Positions 17,093 to 25,714 of a DNA stretch of 64,000 bases are shown here, piece after piece. Both the position numbers and the translations under genes were made by a program. Position 1 is the stretch's first letter; every line of letters begins with the position of its first letter. The notes beneath the pieces were generated by a model. The model had not been told where the DNA came from, searched no databases, and was given only the letters and a program-made list of their open reading frames with translations. Origin of the DNA: Acidobacteriota bacterium (GTDB lineage Bacteria; Acidobacteriota; UBA4820; DSQY01). Location: the NCBI GenBank assembly GCA_021787565.1, contig JAJYLT010000006.1, forward strand, positions 1-64,000, read 5' to 3'.

Positions 17093-18021
17093 TGGTTTCG
17101 CCGCCACAGGCCGTGTCCAGCCAGCCGCTGGAGACATGGGAAATCTGGCGGTTCAGCGCCTGGGGGCCGTGGTTGTCGGTGCGACTCCTCCACACGGCGA
17201 TCTTCCTCCTGGGCGCCTACCTCCTCGACCGGGCTTGGCGCCTGCTGCTCAAGCGCGTGAAAGCCTCCGTGCGGGAAGACGATCCCGTTGCCCGGGGAGA
17301 GCTTGAACGCCGGGTCGAGACCGTCACCGCGATCCTCAAGCGCGCCGGCTGGTTGGTGCTCTACTTCACGGCCGGCCTCATGATCCTGAACGACTTCGGC
17401 GTGGAAATCGGTCCCATGCTGGCAGGACTCGGCATCGTGGGCGTGGCCGTGGGGTTCGGAGCCCAGTACCTCGTCCGGGACTTGATCTCGGGCTTCTTCA
17501 TCGTGATGGAGGACCAGTTTCGGGTGGGCGACGTGGTGAAGATCGGCGAATTTTCCGGCGTGGTCGAGCACATCTTTCTGCGGACCACCCAGATCAGGGC
17601 GGCCAACGGAGATTTGCACATCGTTCCGAACGGCCAGATCGCTTCGGTGACCAACATGACTCGCCAGTGGTCGCGGGCCGTGCTGGATGTGGGGGTCGGC
17701 TACGACTCGAACATCGACGAGGTCTTCGAGGCGCTGCGGGAGATCGGTCGCCTGGTGCAGGAGGAGCCGGACCTTGCACCCCACATCAAGGAGCCCTTCG
17801 ACATCGTGGGAGTCACGTCGCTGGGCGAGTCGGCCATCACCGTCCGCATGTGGGCGAAGGTCGGCCCCCTCCAGCAATGGGCCATCGAAAGCGCCCTGAG
17901 GAAGCGGGCCAAGGAGGTCTTCGACGCCCGCGGCATCGAGATCCCCTTCCCCCAGCGCACCCTCAGCCTGGACAAGGCCACGACGGAGCTTCTGCGGACT
18001 CGACTGAAGGAGGGTGGATGA
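17089..18021 (+). CDS. MscS-family mechanosensitive channel
   Basis: 310 residues. Two or three hydrophobic helices in the first 135 residues lead to the pore-lining TM3 and beta domain of the small-conductance channel family: MLAGLGIVGVAVGFGAQYLVRDLISGFFIVMEDQFRVGDVVKIGEFSGVVEHIFLRTTQIR (quoted piecewise: AGLGIVGVAVGFGAQ, then EDQFRVGDVVKIG). IVPNGQIASVTNMTRQWSR and the following alpha/beta C-terminal domain also match. Such channels release solutes under hypo-osmotic stress. Start and stop overlap moeA and the next gene by 4 bases each, so the three are co-translated. Which MscS subfamily it belongs to cannot be judged. Confidence 0.93.
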   Translation: MMVSPPQAVSSQPLETWEIWRFSAWGPWLSVRLLHTAIFLLGAYLLDRAWRLLLKRVKASVREDDPVARGELERRVETVTAILKRAGWLVLYFTAGLMILNDFGVEIGPMLAGLGIVGVAVGFGAQYLVRDLISGFFIVMEDQFRVGDVVKIGEFSGVVEHIFLRTTQIRAANGDLHIVPNGQIASVTNMTRQWSRAVLDVGVGYDSNIDEVFEALREIGRLVQEEPDLAPHIKEPFDIVGVTSLGESAITVRMWAKVGPLQQWAIESALRKRAKEVFDARGIEIPFPQRTLSLDKATTELLRTRLKEGG

Positions 18022-18380
18022 GCTTCGACCCCGTGCACTCCAGCCTGTTCCTAGCCGTGCTCGCGGTGGCAGCCATCCACGCCTCTCTGCCCACCCACTG
18101 GCTTTCATTCGTGCTCGTGGCCCGCGCCCAGGGATGGACCCGCCGCCACTTGCTCAAGCTCGTGCTCGTCTCGGGGCTGGGGCACGTTACGACGACGGCC
18201 CTGGTGGGGCTCCTGGCGGCCGCCCTGGGCAAGGACCTTCAGAGACACGTCTCCCCTATGGACACGCCCTTCCCGGCCGTGATCCTCCTGGCCTTCGGGC
18301 TCTACTACGTCGTCATGGGGTGGAGGCGGGAGGGCCATCGACACTGCACCCACGACCGCTTAGGACCAGCGCAGGAATAG
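18018..18380 (+). pseudogene. Truncated membrane protein, cut off by palindromic element B
   Basis: 120 codons, three hydrophobic segments. The sequence (VAAIHASLPTHWLSFVLVARAQGWTR, then a second and third helix, then a short His-bearing stretch GHRHCTH) resembles the N-terminal half of uncharacterised polytopic proteins that are, as I recall, about twice as long. The last host-derived codon is Leu115; Gly-Pro-Ala-Gln-Glu-stop is read from element B, which begins at 18363. No continuation is found beyond the element. It is translationally coupled to mscS (ATGA). The short product may still be made, but I regard it as a gene truncated by insertion. The alternative, a natural short protein whose stop happens to lie in the element, is less likely. 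Confidence 0.6.
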
Positions 18381-18540
18381 GTTAACGGAATTCGCGCCCA
18401 GATTCGTGTGAGATTGGCGCGATTGGAGGGAGCAAAACCGCAGGCGTAGAAGACTACGTTGAGGATTTTGCGATCGAGAATCGCGTCAAGATCGCGCGAA
18501 GATGGGATGCGAAAACGTTAAGTTATTTCTGCGCGGGTCC
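18363..18540 (+). repeat. Dispersed palindromic element B, copy 1
   Basis: 178 bases, repeated as an exact reverse complement at 33142-33322 apart from a 3-base indel (TTG) near the centre and single differences in the outermost bases. The two halves form a long imperfect inverted repeat: ends GGACCAGCGCAG and CTGCGCGGGTCC, centre CGTAG...CTACG. The flanks here both read TTA, which would fit a 3-base target duplication. No protein is encoded. Looks like a recently moved MITE-like element. Confidence 0.88.
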
Positions 18541-18564
18541 TTAAAGGCGGGAGCGCCAAAACGA

Positions 18565-18592
18565 CGAGGCCCGGCCATGACGCCGGGCCTCG
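18565..18592 (-). terminator. Rho-independent terminator of the initiator tRNA
   Basis: CGAGGCCCGGC and GCCGGGCCTCG form an 11-bp perfect stem with a 6-base loop. On the minus strand it begins 6 bases after the tRNA CCA end and is followed by TCGTTTT. Confidence 0.85.
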
Positions 18593-18597
18593 CACCT

Positions 18598-18674
18598 TGG
18601 TGGCGGGGGAAGGATTTGAACCTTCGACCTCTGGGTTATGAGCCCAGCGAGCTACCGGACTGCTCCACCCCGCG
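18598..18674 (-). tRNA. Initiator tRNA-fMet (CAT anticodon), CCA encoded
   Basis: 77 bases including the encoded CCA. The full cloverleaf can be drawn: acceptor CGCGGGG/CCCCGC(C), D arm GAGC/GCTC, anticodon arm CTGGG-CTCATAA-CCCAG, T arm GAAGG-TTCAAAT-CCTTC. Three G-C pairs next to the anticodon loop (GGG/CCC) and the unpaired first acceptor position identify it as the initiator, not elongator Met. The first position is C1 opposite C72; most bacterial initiators have C1 opposite A72. Confidence 0.97.
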
Positions 18675-18685
18675 ACAAGAGGACC

Positions 18686-18714
18686 ACTATAGGGGAAGGG
18701 CCGGTGGCTGTCAA
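18686..18714 (-). promoter_or_regulatory. Sigma-70 promoter of the initiator tRNA
   Basis: Minus strand TTGACA (18714-18709), 17-base spacer, TATAGT (18691-18686). Start is expected a few bases before the mature tRNA 5' end at 18674. Confidence 0.9.
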
Positions 18715-18920
18715 GCCGGTCGCTGCACCTGGCACCCGGGGGGAGACCGGATCATGAGGGCGACGGGCCTCCGGGGACTGGGGCAGAAGACTTGGGAGGG
18801 TCTGCGGAGGCGCGAGGGGGGTTGCGGCGGACGAAATCGGGATACATTATTAATTTCTGGCCGGGCGTTGGCAGACCGGGTGGTCCTACGCACCGAAGCC
18901 GCTCAGAAAGGGGTCCTCGC

Positions 18921-19283
18921 ATGAAGAGAGTACCGCTTCTCCTTCTCCTGGTGGCGGCCCTCCTGCTGCTGACCGTCGGCTCGCTCGCCAACGGAGAGCA
19001 CGCCAAGGTCGGCCCCGAGAGATGCAAGATGTGCCACGCGATTCAGTACAACTCCTGGGTCAAGTCGAAGCACGCGACCGTGGCCAAGCTGAATTGCGAA
19101 GGCTGCCACGGAAACGGGGGCGATTATTGGCACCCGAACATCATGAAAGACCTACCCAAGGCCAAGGCGGCCGGGCTCATCCTGCCGACGAAGGAGTTTT
19201 GCTCCAAGTGCCACGGCAAGAACGGAGTACCGGCCATGACCGACGCGCTCTTCGCCCAGGTCCACGCGCACAAGGCCAAGTAG
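18921..19283 (+). CDS. Periplasmic triheme c-type cytochrome
   Basis: 120 residues. A signal peptide (MKRVPLLLLLVAALLLLTVGSLA) is followed by three CxxCH heme-binding motifs: CKMCH at 35-39, CEGCH at 59-63 and CSKCH at 94-98. The spacing and small size resemble the multiheme c554/NapC-like cytochrome fold, in which CHAIQYNSWVKSKHA carries a distal histidine. It would carry electrons in the periplasm; the donor and acceptor are unknown because no partner genes adjoin it. AAAGGGG lies 7 bases before the ATG. Single-gene unit: weak promoter (TTGCGG, 17 bases, CATTAT at 18822-18850) and a clear terminator. Confidence 0.85.
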   Translation: MKRVPLLLLLVAALLLLTVGSLANGEHAKVGPERCKMCHAIQYNSWVKSKHATVAKLNCEGCHGNGGDYWHPNIMKDLPKAKAAGLILPTKEFCSKCHGKNGVPAMTDALFAQVHAHKAK

Positions 19284-19310
19284 ACCCTATCCGTTGGCTG
19301 CAAGAGTGAA

Positions 19311-19352
19311 GAGGCCTGGCCGGTGCAAGCCGGCCAGGCCTCTCTTTTTCTT
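19311..19352 (+). terminator. Rho-independent terminator after the triheme cytochrome
   Basis: GAGGCCTGGCCGG (19311-19323) and CCGGCCAGGCCTC (19330-19342) form a 13-bp stem with a 6-base loop, followed by TCTTTTTCTT on the plus strand. Confidence 0.93.
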
Positions 19353-19370
19353 GATTGTCGGGACGGGGGT

Positions 19371-20528
19371 TCAGCCCTGCAAGGGTTTCCCGCAACCGCT
19401 GCAGAACTTGGCTCCCGCCAAGTTCTCGGCGCCGCAGGCGGGGCATTTCTCGGTGGAAGGGGCCAACGGCTTGCCGCAGCCGTTGCAAAAGCGCGCCCCC
19501 TGCGGGTTCATGGCGTGGCAGCTTGGACAGGCGGCGCCCACCGGTGCGATGGGTTTGCCGCAGCTATCGCAGAACTTGGCCCCGGCCGCGTTGGGCTTCC
19601 CGCAGGCGCCGCAGATGATGGCCGTGTTCGCCGCGGCGCCAGCCGACGATCCCGCCCCAGCCCCAGCGGCCGCGGCGCCGGCTTGCTGCATGGCCTGGCC
19701 GATCATACCGGGAATCATCATGCCCATGCCCGCGCCGACTCCCAGCCCCATGCCCGCGGAGGCCCCGCCGCCCGCCGGGTTGGCGGCGGCCTCCTCCATG
19801 GCCTTGGCCGCCTTGAACTGCATGTAGGCGCCCATGTTCCCGACGGCCGCCATGCCGCTGCGCTCGTCGATGACCTTTTGCACCTCCTCGGGGGGGGTGA
19901 TGGCGCCGATGAAGAAGTCCACCAGCTCCAGGCCGTACTTCTTGAAATCCTCGTGGACCCTGGCCTTCAGCGCCTCGGAGAGCTCGTCGTAGTATTTGGG
20001 CAGGTCGAGGACGGTCTTGAGGGTTTCGCCCAAGACGTCGTTCAGGCGGGCCACGATCATGTCCTTGGTGTAGGACTCCACGCCGTCGCTGTTCTGTACG
20101 CCCTGGCTCCCCACGAAGGTGTTGAGGAACAGCTCGGGATCGATGACCTTCGTGGCGAACTTGCCGAAGGCCCGCAAGCGCACCATCTGGAACTCGGTGT
20201 CCCTGAACAGCACCGGTTCCTTGGTTCCCCATTTCATGTCCGTGAAGACCTTGCGGGCCACGTAGTAGACGTCGGCGCGGAAGGGCGAGGTGCCTCCGAA
20301 GGGAATATTGATGAGCTTCGACAGGAGCGGGATGTTGGCCGTGGTCAGGGTGTGGCGCCCCGCCAGGAAGACGTCCAGCGCGCGCCCATCGCGGAAGAAC
20401 ACCCCCCATTGGCTCTCCTGCACGACGAGCTGGGCGCCCATCTTGATCTCACCGCCCATCTCGAAACGGTGGACCATCTCGCGCCCGGTATCATCCATCC
20501 ACTCGATCACCTCAATGGTCTGCGCCAT
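19371..20528 (-). CDS. SPFH-domain protein with C-terminal double zinc ribbons
   Basis: 385 residues. Residues about 25-230 form an SPFH/band-7-like domain of the virion-core/YdjI type (QLVVQESQWGVFFRDGRALDVFLAGRHTL quoted in part: VVQESQWGVFFRDG, then FLAGRHTL). A Gly/Ala/Met-rich linker (about 250-300) leads to three zinc-ribbon pairs: CGACG...CDSCG, CPSCH...CNGCG, CPACG...CSGCG, each about 20 residues long. The repeats are clearly duplicated from one another. SPFH proteins scaffold membranes or large assemblies; this subfamily has no settled function. The start has TAGGAGCG upstream. The next gene, 94 bases upstream, may be a functional partner. Confidence 0.85.
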   Translation of the reverse strand: MAQTIEVIEWMDDTGREMVHRFEMGGEIKMGAQLVVQESQWGVFFRDGRALDVFLAGRHTLTTANIPLLSKLINIPFGGTSPFRADVYYVARKVFTDMKWGTKEPVLFRDTEFQMVRLRAFGKFATKVIDPELFLNTFVGSQGVQNSDGVESYTKDMIVARLNDVLGETLKTVLDLPKYYDELSEALKARVHEDFKKYGLELVDFFIGAITPPEEVQKVIDERSGMAAVGNMGAYMQFKAAKAMEEAAANPAGGGASAGMGLGVGAGMGMMIPGMIGQAMQQAGAAAAGAGAGSSAGAAANTAIICGACGKPNAAGAKFCDSCGKPIAPVGAACPSCHAMNPQGARFCNGCGKPLAPSTEKCPACGAENLAGAKFCSGCGKPLQG

Positions 20529-20622
20529 GGAACGCTCCTACGTCAAAAAAACCAAAACTAGCATCCGGGGAAGTGGGCTCGGTACGCCGGACATGTCCCG
20601 CTTCCCGCGGGCGCCGCACCCT

Positions 20623-21096
20623 TCACGCCGGCTTGTCCCAAAGGGCCTTGCGTTCGACCAGAAGATCGTCCAGCCCTTGCAGGGCGGCCGTCATGGCTCC
20701 CACCGCGTTCGCCGGGTCGCCCGCCGCCTTTTCGAGCGCGTCGACGGCGTCCACGATCTTCATGTCGTGGGCGTACAAAGCGTCGAGCTGGCTCTCCTGG
20801 ATCTTCATCTGATCGAAGAGTCCGGAGTAGCCGTAGGTCGCGAAGCGGAGGGAGTCGGCCATGCCGTGGAGCCTGCGGTCTAGAAGTCCGATGGCGTTGA
20901 GCCCCTGAAGGTCGCCGCGGTTGGTGGTCTCCAGCTTGATCGCCTGCAGCCGCTCCCCGACCCGATCCAGGCGGGCGGCAAGGTACTCCCGCAGGCGTTT
21001 GTCGCTGGTCCTCCGGTCGTCCCTGGCGCGGTAACCCGAAAGCCCTGGGATGGCATCGCCCAGCCGCTCCAGAAAGTTCTTCTCGCCTCTCTCCAT
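20623..21096 (-). CDS. Hypothetical helical protein next to the SPFH gene
   Basis: 157 residues, no recognised family. The sequence is soluble-looking and mostly helical, with charged heptads (RLREYLAARLDRVGERLQAIKLET), and a central region HGMADSLRFATYGYSGLFDQ. I chose ATG at 21096, with AGGGAGG 6 bases upstream; a longer reading adds 17 Arg/Ser-rich residues without a ribosome site. It precedes the SPFH/zinc-ribbon gene by 94 bases on the same strand and could be co-transcribed with it. No cysteines, signal peptide or membrane segment. Function unknown. Confidence 0.65.
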   Translation of the reverse strand: MERGEKNFLERLGDAIPGLSGYRARDDRRTSDKRLREYLAARLDRVGERLQAIKLETTNRGDLQGLNAIGLLDRRLHGMADSLRFATYGYSGLFDQMKIQESQLDALYAHDMKIVDAVDALEKAAGDPANAVGAMTAALQGLDDLLVERKALWDKPA

Positions 21097-21163
21097 CGGC
21101 GCCTCCCTGCTGGCCCGTCGGCTGGTCTCCGGCGAGGGCCATCGCACTAAACCTTCCGGTCGC

Positions 21164-21862
21164 CTAATGTCGGTCCCCGGCCTTCTTCAAGAGGTGTATG
21201 GCCCGGTTGGCGGTCCTGAGCATTTTGATGAGGTCCTTCTCCGAGGTGTACTTGGTCACCTGCAGATTGATGACGATCTGGTATCCCGTGTGGCGGATCC
21301 GGACCGGCTCGTCCCCGGGCGCCTGCTGGCGGAGGACGTTATCGAGATGCTCCTCGCTGATGTAAGTCTCATCGGTCTCCGCCCCGGCGGCCTCGCGCGT
21401 GGTGTCCGGCCTTTGGGGAGCCTGACTCTCCAGCGTGAGCTTGAGGCCGGCCTCTTCGGCGAGGGTCTGGAAGATGGGGAAGGCCGAATTGTTCACTCGT
21501 TCGCTCAGTTGGTACACATCCCGGAAACTCTCCTTGAGGACCTCGGCGTCGGAGACGGGGAGCGGCACCTTCTGGAAGAACTCACCGTAGGCCTTCCGGA
21601 GCAGGGCCTCCTGGGCAGGCCTGTCCGGGTTGTCCGGACTGTAGGCTCGGTGCAGTCCCGTCAGCCGGTCCTGTTCGTCCAGGATGCCCAGAAAGCGGAG
21701 GGCCGCCATGGCCGGGTAGGTCCAGTGGGAAGAGAGCCCGCGCTTGTGAAGCTCCTCCCGAGTCAGGACATCGCCCGGTCGGCGCGCCTGGATATGATCG
21801 AGAACCGCCCTAAGGCCCTTGCGGGGAACGTAGGGGGGGGTGGTGACTCCCTTCTTCGTCAT
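21164..21862 (-). CDS. DUF5343-like protein
   Basis: 232 residues. The first 120 residues (PPYVPRKGLRAVLDHIQARRPGDVLTREELHKRG in part, MAALRFLGILDEQDRLTGL, LRKAYGEFFQKV) look like the DUF5343 family: a helical, winged-helix-like domain seen in bacterial proteins of unknown role. The C-terminal part, after a polar linker, contains IRHTGYQIVINLQVTKYTSEKDLIKMLRTAN, a small alpha/beta segment. Not a membrane protein. AAAGGCGG precedes the ATG. It lies between secA and the SPFH pair on the same strand, but with gaps that do not prove an operon. The family call rests on recollection. Confidence 0.6.
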   Translation of the reverse strand: MTKKGVTTPPYVPRKGLRAVLDHIQARRPGDVLTREELHKRGLSSHWTYPAMAALRFLGILDEQDRLTGLHRAYSPDNPDRPAQEALLRKAYGEFFQKVPLPVSDAEVLKESFRDVYQLSERVNNSAFPIFQTLAEEAGLKLTLESQAPQRPDTTREAAGAETDETYISEEHLDNVLRQQAPGDEPVRIRHTGYQIVINLQVTKYTSEKDLIKMLRTANRAIHLLKKAGDRH

Positions 21863-21917
21863 GGCCGCCTTTCAAACACAAGAACAAAGCGAGGGTACCA
21901 GTGCAGCGGTCGTCTCG

Positions 21918-24572
21918 TCAAGAGCCGGCGCCGCAGCACTTCTTGAATTTCTTGCCGGATCCGCACGGACAGGGATCGTTGCGTCCCACCTTCTTGTCCT
22001 TCCGGACCACGGGCTTCCCCGGCTTTTTCTCCTCCTTCTCGGGGGCCGAGTAGGAGTAGCTCTGCTCCCGCCGGGCGACCTTCTTCTCCTCCTGCTGGAC
22101 GGCGGGCTCCAGGAGGAACAGGTAGCGCACGATCTCGTCCTCCACCCGGTCCATCATGGCGGAGAAGATCTCGAAGCCCTCCCGTTTGTACTCCACGAGG
22201 GGGTCGCGCTGGCCGTAAGCCCGAAGGCCAATGCCCTCCTTGAGGTGGTCCATGGAGAGCAGGTGGTCCTTCCACTGGTTGTCGATGACCTGGAGCATGA
22301 CGATGCGCTCGTATTCGCGCATGAGCTCGGGGGCCAGTCGCTGCTCCTTGGCCTCGTACTTGGCGGAGGCGGCCTTCCAGATGGCGTCGCGCAGCTCCTG
22401 CTGGGGCGTCTCCTCGAGGTTGAGCGAGAGATCGTCCAGATTCAGCCCGAAGTAGTGCTGGACCTGGGTCTGGAGCCCCGGGACGTCGGGCTCCCCCTCG
22501 GTCGGGAAATACTGCTCCAGGAGCCAGTCCAGGATGGACTCGGCGGTCTCGAAGAGGTAATCGCGCAGACCTTCCTTGGCGAGGATCTTCTTGCGAAGCG
22601 AGTAGACCGCCTCGCGCTGCTTGTTCATCACGTCGTCGTATTCGAGCAAGTGTTTGCGGATCTCGAAGTTCCGGGCCTCGACGGAGGTCTGCGCGCGCTC
22701 GATGGATTTGGAGACCCACCGGTGTTCGATGGGCACCCCCTCCTCCATCCCCAGCCGCCCCATCATGTTTTTGAGCCGGTCGCCGCCGAAAAGGCGCATG
22801 AGGTCGTCTTCCAACGACACGTAGAAGCGCGAGGTGCCGGGGTCGCCCTGGCGGCCCGACCGGCCGCGGAGCTGGTTGTCGATGCGCCTCGATTCGTGGC
22901 GCTCCGTTCCCAGGATGTGCAGCCCGTTGCGCGACACCACCTCCTGGTGCTCCCTCTCGAACACCTCCCGGAAGGCGGTGAGCTGTTTGGCGTACTCTTC
23001 GGGCTGCGCTTCGGGGTCCGCCTTGGCCCTCGCCTGGCCCTCGGGGTTTCCGCCGAGAAGGATGTCGGTGCCGCGCCCGGCCATGTTGGTGGCGATGGTG
23101 ACGGAGCCCTTCCGCCCGGCCTGGGCGACGATCTCCGCCTCCTTCTCGTGAAACTTGGCGTTCAGGACGACGTGCGGGATCCCCTTTCGCTTGAGCAGAG
23201 CGCTCATGCGCTCGCTCTTCTCGATGGAGACCGTCCCCACGAGCACGGGCTGTCCCTTCTCGTGGCACTCGGCGATCTCCTCGGCGGCCGCCTCGAACTT
23301 CTCCCGCTCCGTCTTGTAGACGAGATCGGCGCGGTCCTCGCGCACCATCGGCCTGTTGGTGGGGATGACCACCACGTCGAGCTTGTAGATCTTGTCGAAC
23401 TCGGCGGCCTCGGTGTCGGCCGTCCCCGTCATGCCCGCCAGCTTCTCGTACAGGCGGAAGTAGTTCTGGAAGGTGATGGTGGCCAGCGTCTGGTTCTCCT
23501 GCTGGATCTTGACGCTCTCCTTGGCCTCGATGGCCTGGTGCAGGCCGTCGCTCCACCGGCGCCCCGGCATGACGCGCCCGGTGAACTCGTCCACGATGAG
23601 GACCTCGCCCTCCTTGACCATGTACTCCACGTCGAGGTGGTAGAGCTTGTGGGCGACCAGGGCCTGGTTCACGCAGTGCAGGATCTCCATGTTCACGGGA
23701 TCGTAGAGGTTGGCCACGTTCAGCATCTTCTCGCAGCGGGCCACGCCCTCCTCGGTCAGCACCGCGGTCCGCTGCTTCTCGTCCACGGTGTAGTCCTTTT
23801 CCTTCTGGAGGCTGGGGATGATGCTGTTGGCGGCGTAGTACTTGTCCACGCGTTCGTCGGACGGGCCGGAGATGATGAGCGGCGTGCGCGCCTCGTCGAT
23901 GAGGATGGAGTCCACCTCGTCCACGAGGGCGAAGTGGTGGCCCCGCTGGACCATGTCCTCCAGCCGGTACTTCATGTTGTCGCGCAGGTAGTCGAAACCG
24001 AACTCGTTGTTCTGGCCGTAGGTGATGTCGCAGCCGTAGGCCGCCTGCCGCTCGGCGTTGTCCATCTCCTGCTGGATGCAGCCCACCGATAGGCCCAGGA
24101 ACCGGTAGACCTGCCCCATCCAGTCCGCGTCGCGCCGCGCCAGGTAGTCGTTCACGGTCACCACGTGAACGCCCCGCCCCGTGAGGGCGTTGAGGTAGAC
24201 CGGCAGGACCGCCACGAGCGTCTTTCCTTCGCCGGTCTTCATCTCGGCGATCTTGCCCTGGTGGAGGACGATGCCGCCGATGATTTGCACGTCGAAGGGG
24301 CGCAGCCCCAGGGTTCTCGCCGAAGCCTCGCGAACCACGGCGAAGGCCTCGGGCAGCAGTTCGTCGAGGGACTCCCGCTGGGAGCGCCCCTCGCCCAACA
24401 TGCGATCGATGCGGGTCTTGAACTCGGCCGTCTTGCCCCGGAGCTCCTCGTCGGAGAGAGCACGGAGTTTCGGTTCCCATTCGTTCACTTGAAAAACGAA
24501 GGGCTGGATCGCGCGGATATCGCGTTCGTGCTTGGTTCCGAAGATTTTCGCTAGAACCGCGTCAATGACCAT
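21918..24572 (-). CDS. secA: Preprotein translocase ATPase SecA
   Basis: 884 residues, full length. SecA drives unfolded preproteins through SecYEG using ATP. Marks: Walker [21 protein letters not shown] near residue 105, [20 protein letters not shown] (DEAD-like Walker B), the preprotein cross-linking domain, [39 protein letters not shown] and the helical scaffold region. The C-terminus carries the zinc-binding SEC-C motif ([13 protein letters not shown]), which contacts SecB and lipids. The ATG at 24572 agrees with the usual N-terminus. The large open frame on the opposite strand is a composition effect. Confidence 0.98.
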   Translation of the reverse strand: MVIDAVLAKIFGTKHERDIRAIQPFVFQVNEWEPKLRALSDEELRGKTAEFKTRIDRMLGEGRSQRESLDELLPEAFAVVREASARTLGLRPFDVQIIGGIVLHQGKIAEMKTGEGKTLVAVLPVYLNALTGRGVHVVTVNDYLARRDADWMGQVYRFLGLSVGCIQQEMDNAERQAAYGCDITYGQNNEFGFDYLRDNMKYRLEDMVQRGHHFALVDEVDSILIDEARTPLIISGPSDERVDKYYAANSIIPSLQKEKDYTVDEKQRTAVLTEEGVARCEKMLNVANLYDPVNMEILHCVNQALVAHKLYHLDVEYMVKEGEVLIVDEFTGRVMPGRRWSDGLHQAIEAKESVKIQQENQTLATITFQNYFRLYEKLAGMTGTADTEAAEFDKIYKLDVVVIPTNRPMVREDRADLVYKTEREKFEAAAEEIAECHEKGQPVLVGTVSIEKSERMSALLKRKGIPHVVLNAKFHEKEAEIVAQAGRKGSVTIATNMAGRGTDILLGGNPEGQARAKADPEAQPEEYAKQLTAFREVFEREHQEVVSRNGLHILGTERHESRRIDNQLRGRSGRQGDPGTSRFYVSLEDDLMRLFGGDRLKNMMGRLGMEEGVPIEHRWVSKSIERAQTSVEARNFEIRKHLLEYDDVMNKQREAVYSLRKKILAKEGLRDYLFETAESILDWLLEQYFPTEGEPDVPGLQTQVQHYFGLNLDDLSLNLEETPQQELRDAIWKAASAKYEAKEQRLAPELMREYERIVMLQVIDNQWKDHLLSMDHLKEGIGLRAYGQRDPLVEYKREGFEIFSAMMDRVEDEIVRYLFLLEPAVQQEEKKVARREQSYSYSAPEKEEKKPGKPVVRKDKKVGRNDPCPCGSGKKFKKCCGAGS

Positions 24573-24651
24573 GAATGGGTTCTCCGAGAGAAGCGACTGC
24601 TGAAGCAGGGGAAGTTGGCATTACCGGGCCTGCGTTCGGCTGCAGGATTTG

Positions 24652-25578
24652 CTAGTAAAGCAGGAAGCGCTTGGGATTGATGGGCCGGTCGTTCCTGCGG
24701 ATCTCGTAATGGAGATGGGGGCCGGTGCTGTGGCCCGTGGAGCCCACCAGCCCGATCTTCTGCCAGCGCTTTACCGTTTGGCCGGGCTTCACGAGGATCT
24801 TGGAGAGGTGGCCGTACCGGGTCACCAGCCCGTTGCCGTGGCTGATCTCGATGCAGTTGCCGTAGCCGTTCATCCAGCCGGCCGCGATCACGAGTCCCTC
24901 GGCGGGGGCTTCGACGGGGCTCCCGTAAGGGGCCGCGATGTCGATCCCTTCGTGGATCTCGGGCTCGCCGTCCAGGGGGTCTTGGCGCGCGCCGAAGCCC
25001 GAGGAGATGAAGCCCTTGACCGGCCAGATGGAGGGAGTGTGAGCCAACTGATCCAGATGGGGCCTGAGGACCCGGCCCACGTCCTGGGTCTCGTGGTAGA
25101 CGAAGTCGGCCTGGCTCTTCAGGTCGCGAATGCCGCTCTCGATGGCGCGAATCCGTGGATCCGAGGGAGCCCCCTTTGGAGGCGCCTGAACCACGGGAGC
25201 GTCGGACTCAGGACCGCCCAGGCCCGGCATGGGCTTCACCTTGAGATTTTGTTCCTTGGCCAGCTCCTCTATGCTCGCCAGCTGCTGCTCGCTCTGGCTG
25301 AGGCGATTGCGGGCTTCGTCCAGGCGCTTCCCGAGCTCCGCGAACTGCTTCTTGAGCTGGTTCTCTTGGTGCTTGAGTTCGATGTTGCGGGCTACGAGGT
25401 GGCCGTGTGAGGCCGCGAGGATGAAGAAGGCGAAGGTCCCGAGGGTGAGGCCGCCCACGATGGTTCCGGCGAGGGCCAGCCCCCGCCGGATCTGCAGCCA
25501 CTCGACGACGCGGTTGTGGTACTGCTTGCCGTCTTCCCGCAAAACTACCACATGAAAGCGCCGCTTCCTCTTCATCAT
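24652..25578 (-). CDS. Membrane-anchored M23 (LytM/NlpD-type) peptidoglycan hydrolase or activator
   Basis: 308 residues. A short basic cytoplasmic N-terminus is followed by one membrane helix (about residues 33-58), a coiled coil of about 60 residues (RNIELKHQENQLKKQFAELG onward), a linker and a C-terminal LytM/peptidase M23 domain. Zinc ligands are visible: GARQDPLDGEPEIHEGIDIA (His and Asp), YGHLSK and the HxH of GPHLHYEIR. So it may be an active endopeptidase cutting peptide cross-links, though coiled-coil LytM proteins can also act as amidase activators. Start ATGATG at 25578/25575. A TTGACA promoter lies 57 bases upstream, divergent from rnpB. Confidence 0.9.
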   Translation of the reverse strand: MMKRKRRFHVVVLREDGKQYHNRVVEWLQIRRGLALAGTIVGGLTLGTFAFFILAASHGHLVARNIELKHQENQLKKQFAELGKRLDEARNRLSQSEQQLASIEELAKEQNLKVKPMPGLGGPESDAPVVQAPPKGAPSDPRIRAIESGIRDLKSQADFVYHETQDVGRVLRPHLDQLAHTPSIWPVKGFISSGFGARQDPLDGEPEIHEGIDIAAPYGSPVEAPAEGLVIAAGWMNGYGNCIEISHGNGLVTRYGHLSKILVKPGQTVKRWQKIGLVGSTGHSTGPHLHYEIRRNDRPINPKRFLLY

Positions 25579-25634
25579 TCCATGACCCTTTTGCCAGGTC
25601 CCCCCGCGGATCGGGAAGCTCAATACACGAGGTA

Positions 25635-25664
25635 ACCGTATCATCATCTTTTCGGGCCTGTCAA
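25635..25664 (-). promoter_or_regulatory. Promoter of the M23 peptidase gene
   Basis: Minus strand TTGACA (25664-25659), 18-base spacer, TACGGT (25640-25635). Its -35 lies back to back with the -35 of the rnpB promoter, 15 bases apart. Confidence 0.65.
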
Positions 25665-25679
25665 GTTCGCAAAGAGCCA

Positions 25680-25708
25680 TTGACGGCAAGGGATTGGGAG
25701 GCTACAGT
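25680..25708 (+). promoter_or_regulatory. Promoter of rnpB
   Basis: TTGACG (25680-25685), 17-base spacer, TACAGT (25703-25708). The predicted start at about 25715 is the first base of the RNase P RNA P1 helix. Confidence 0.85.
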
Positions 25709-25714
25709 TGGGGT

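Noticed and set aside
21840-24092. 750-codon open frame antisense to secA
   Set aside because: secA on the other strand is intact and unmistakable. The antisense product is a Leu/Val/Gly/Asp-rich composition product of GC-rich codons without any family motif.
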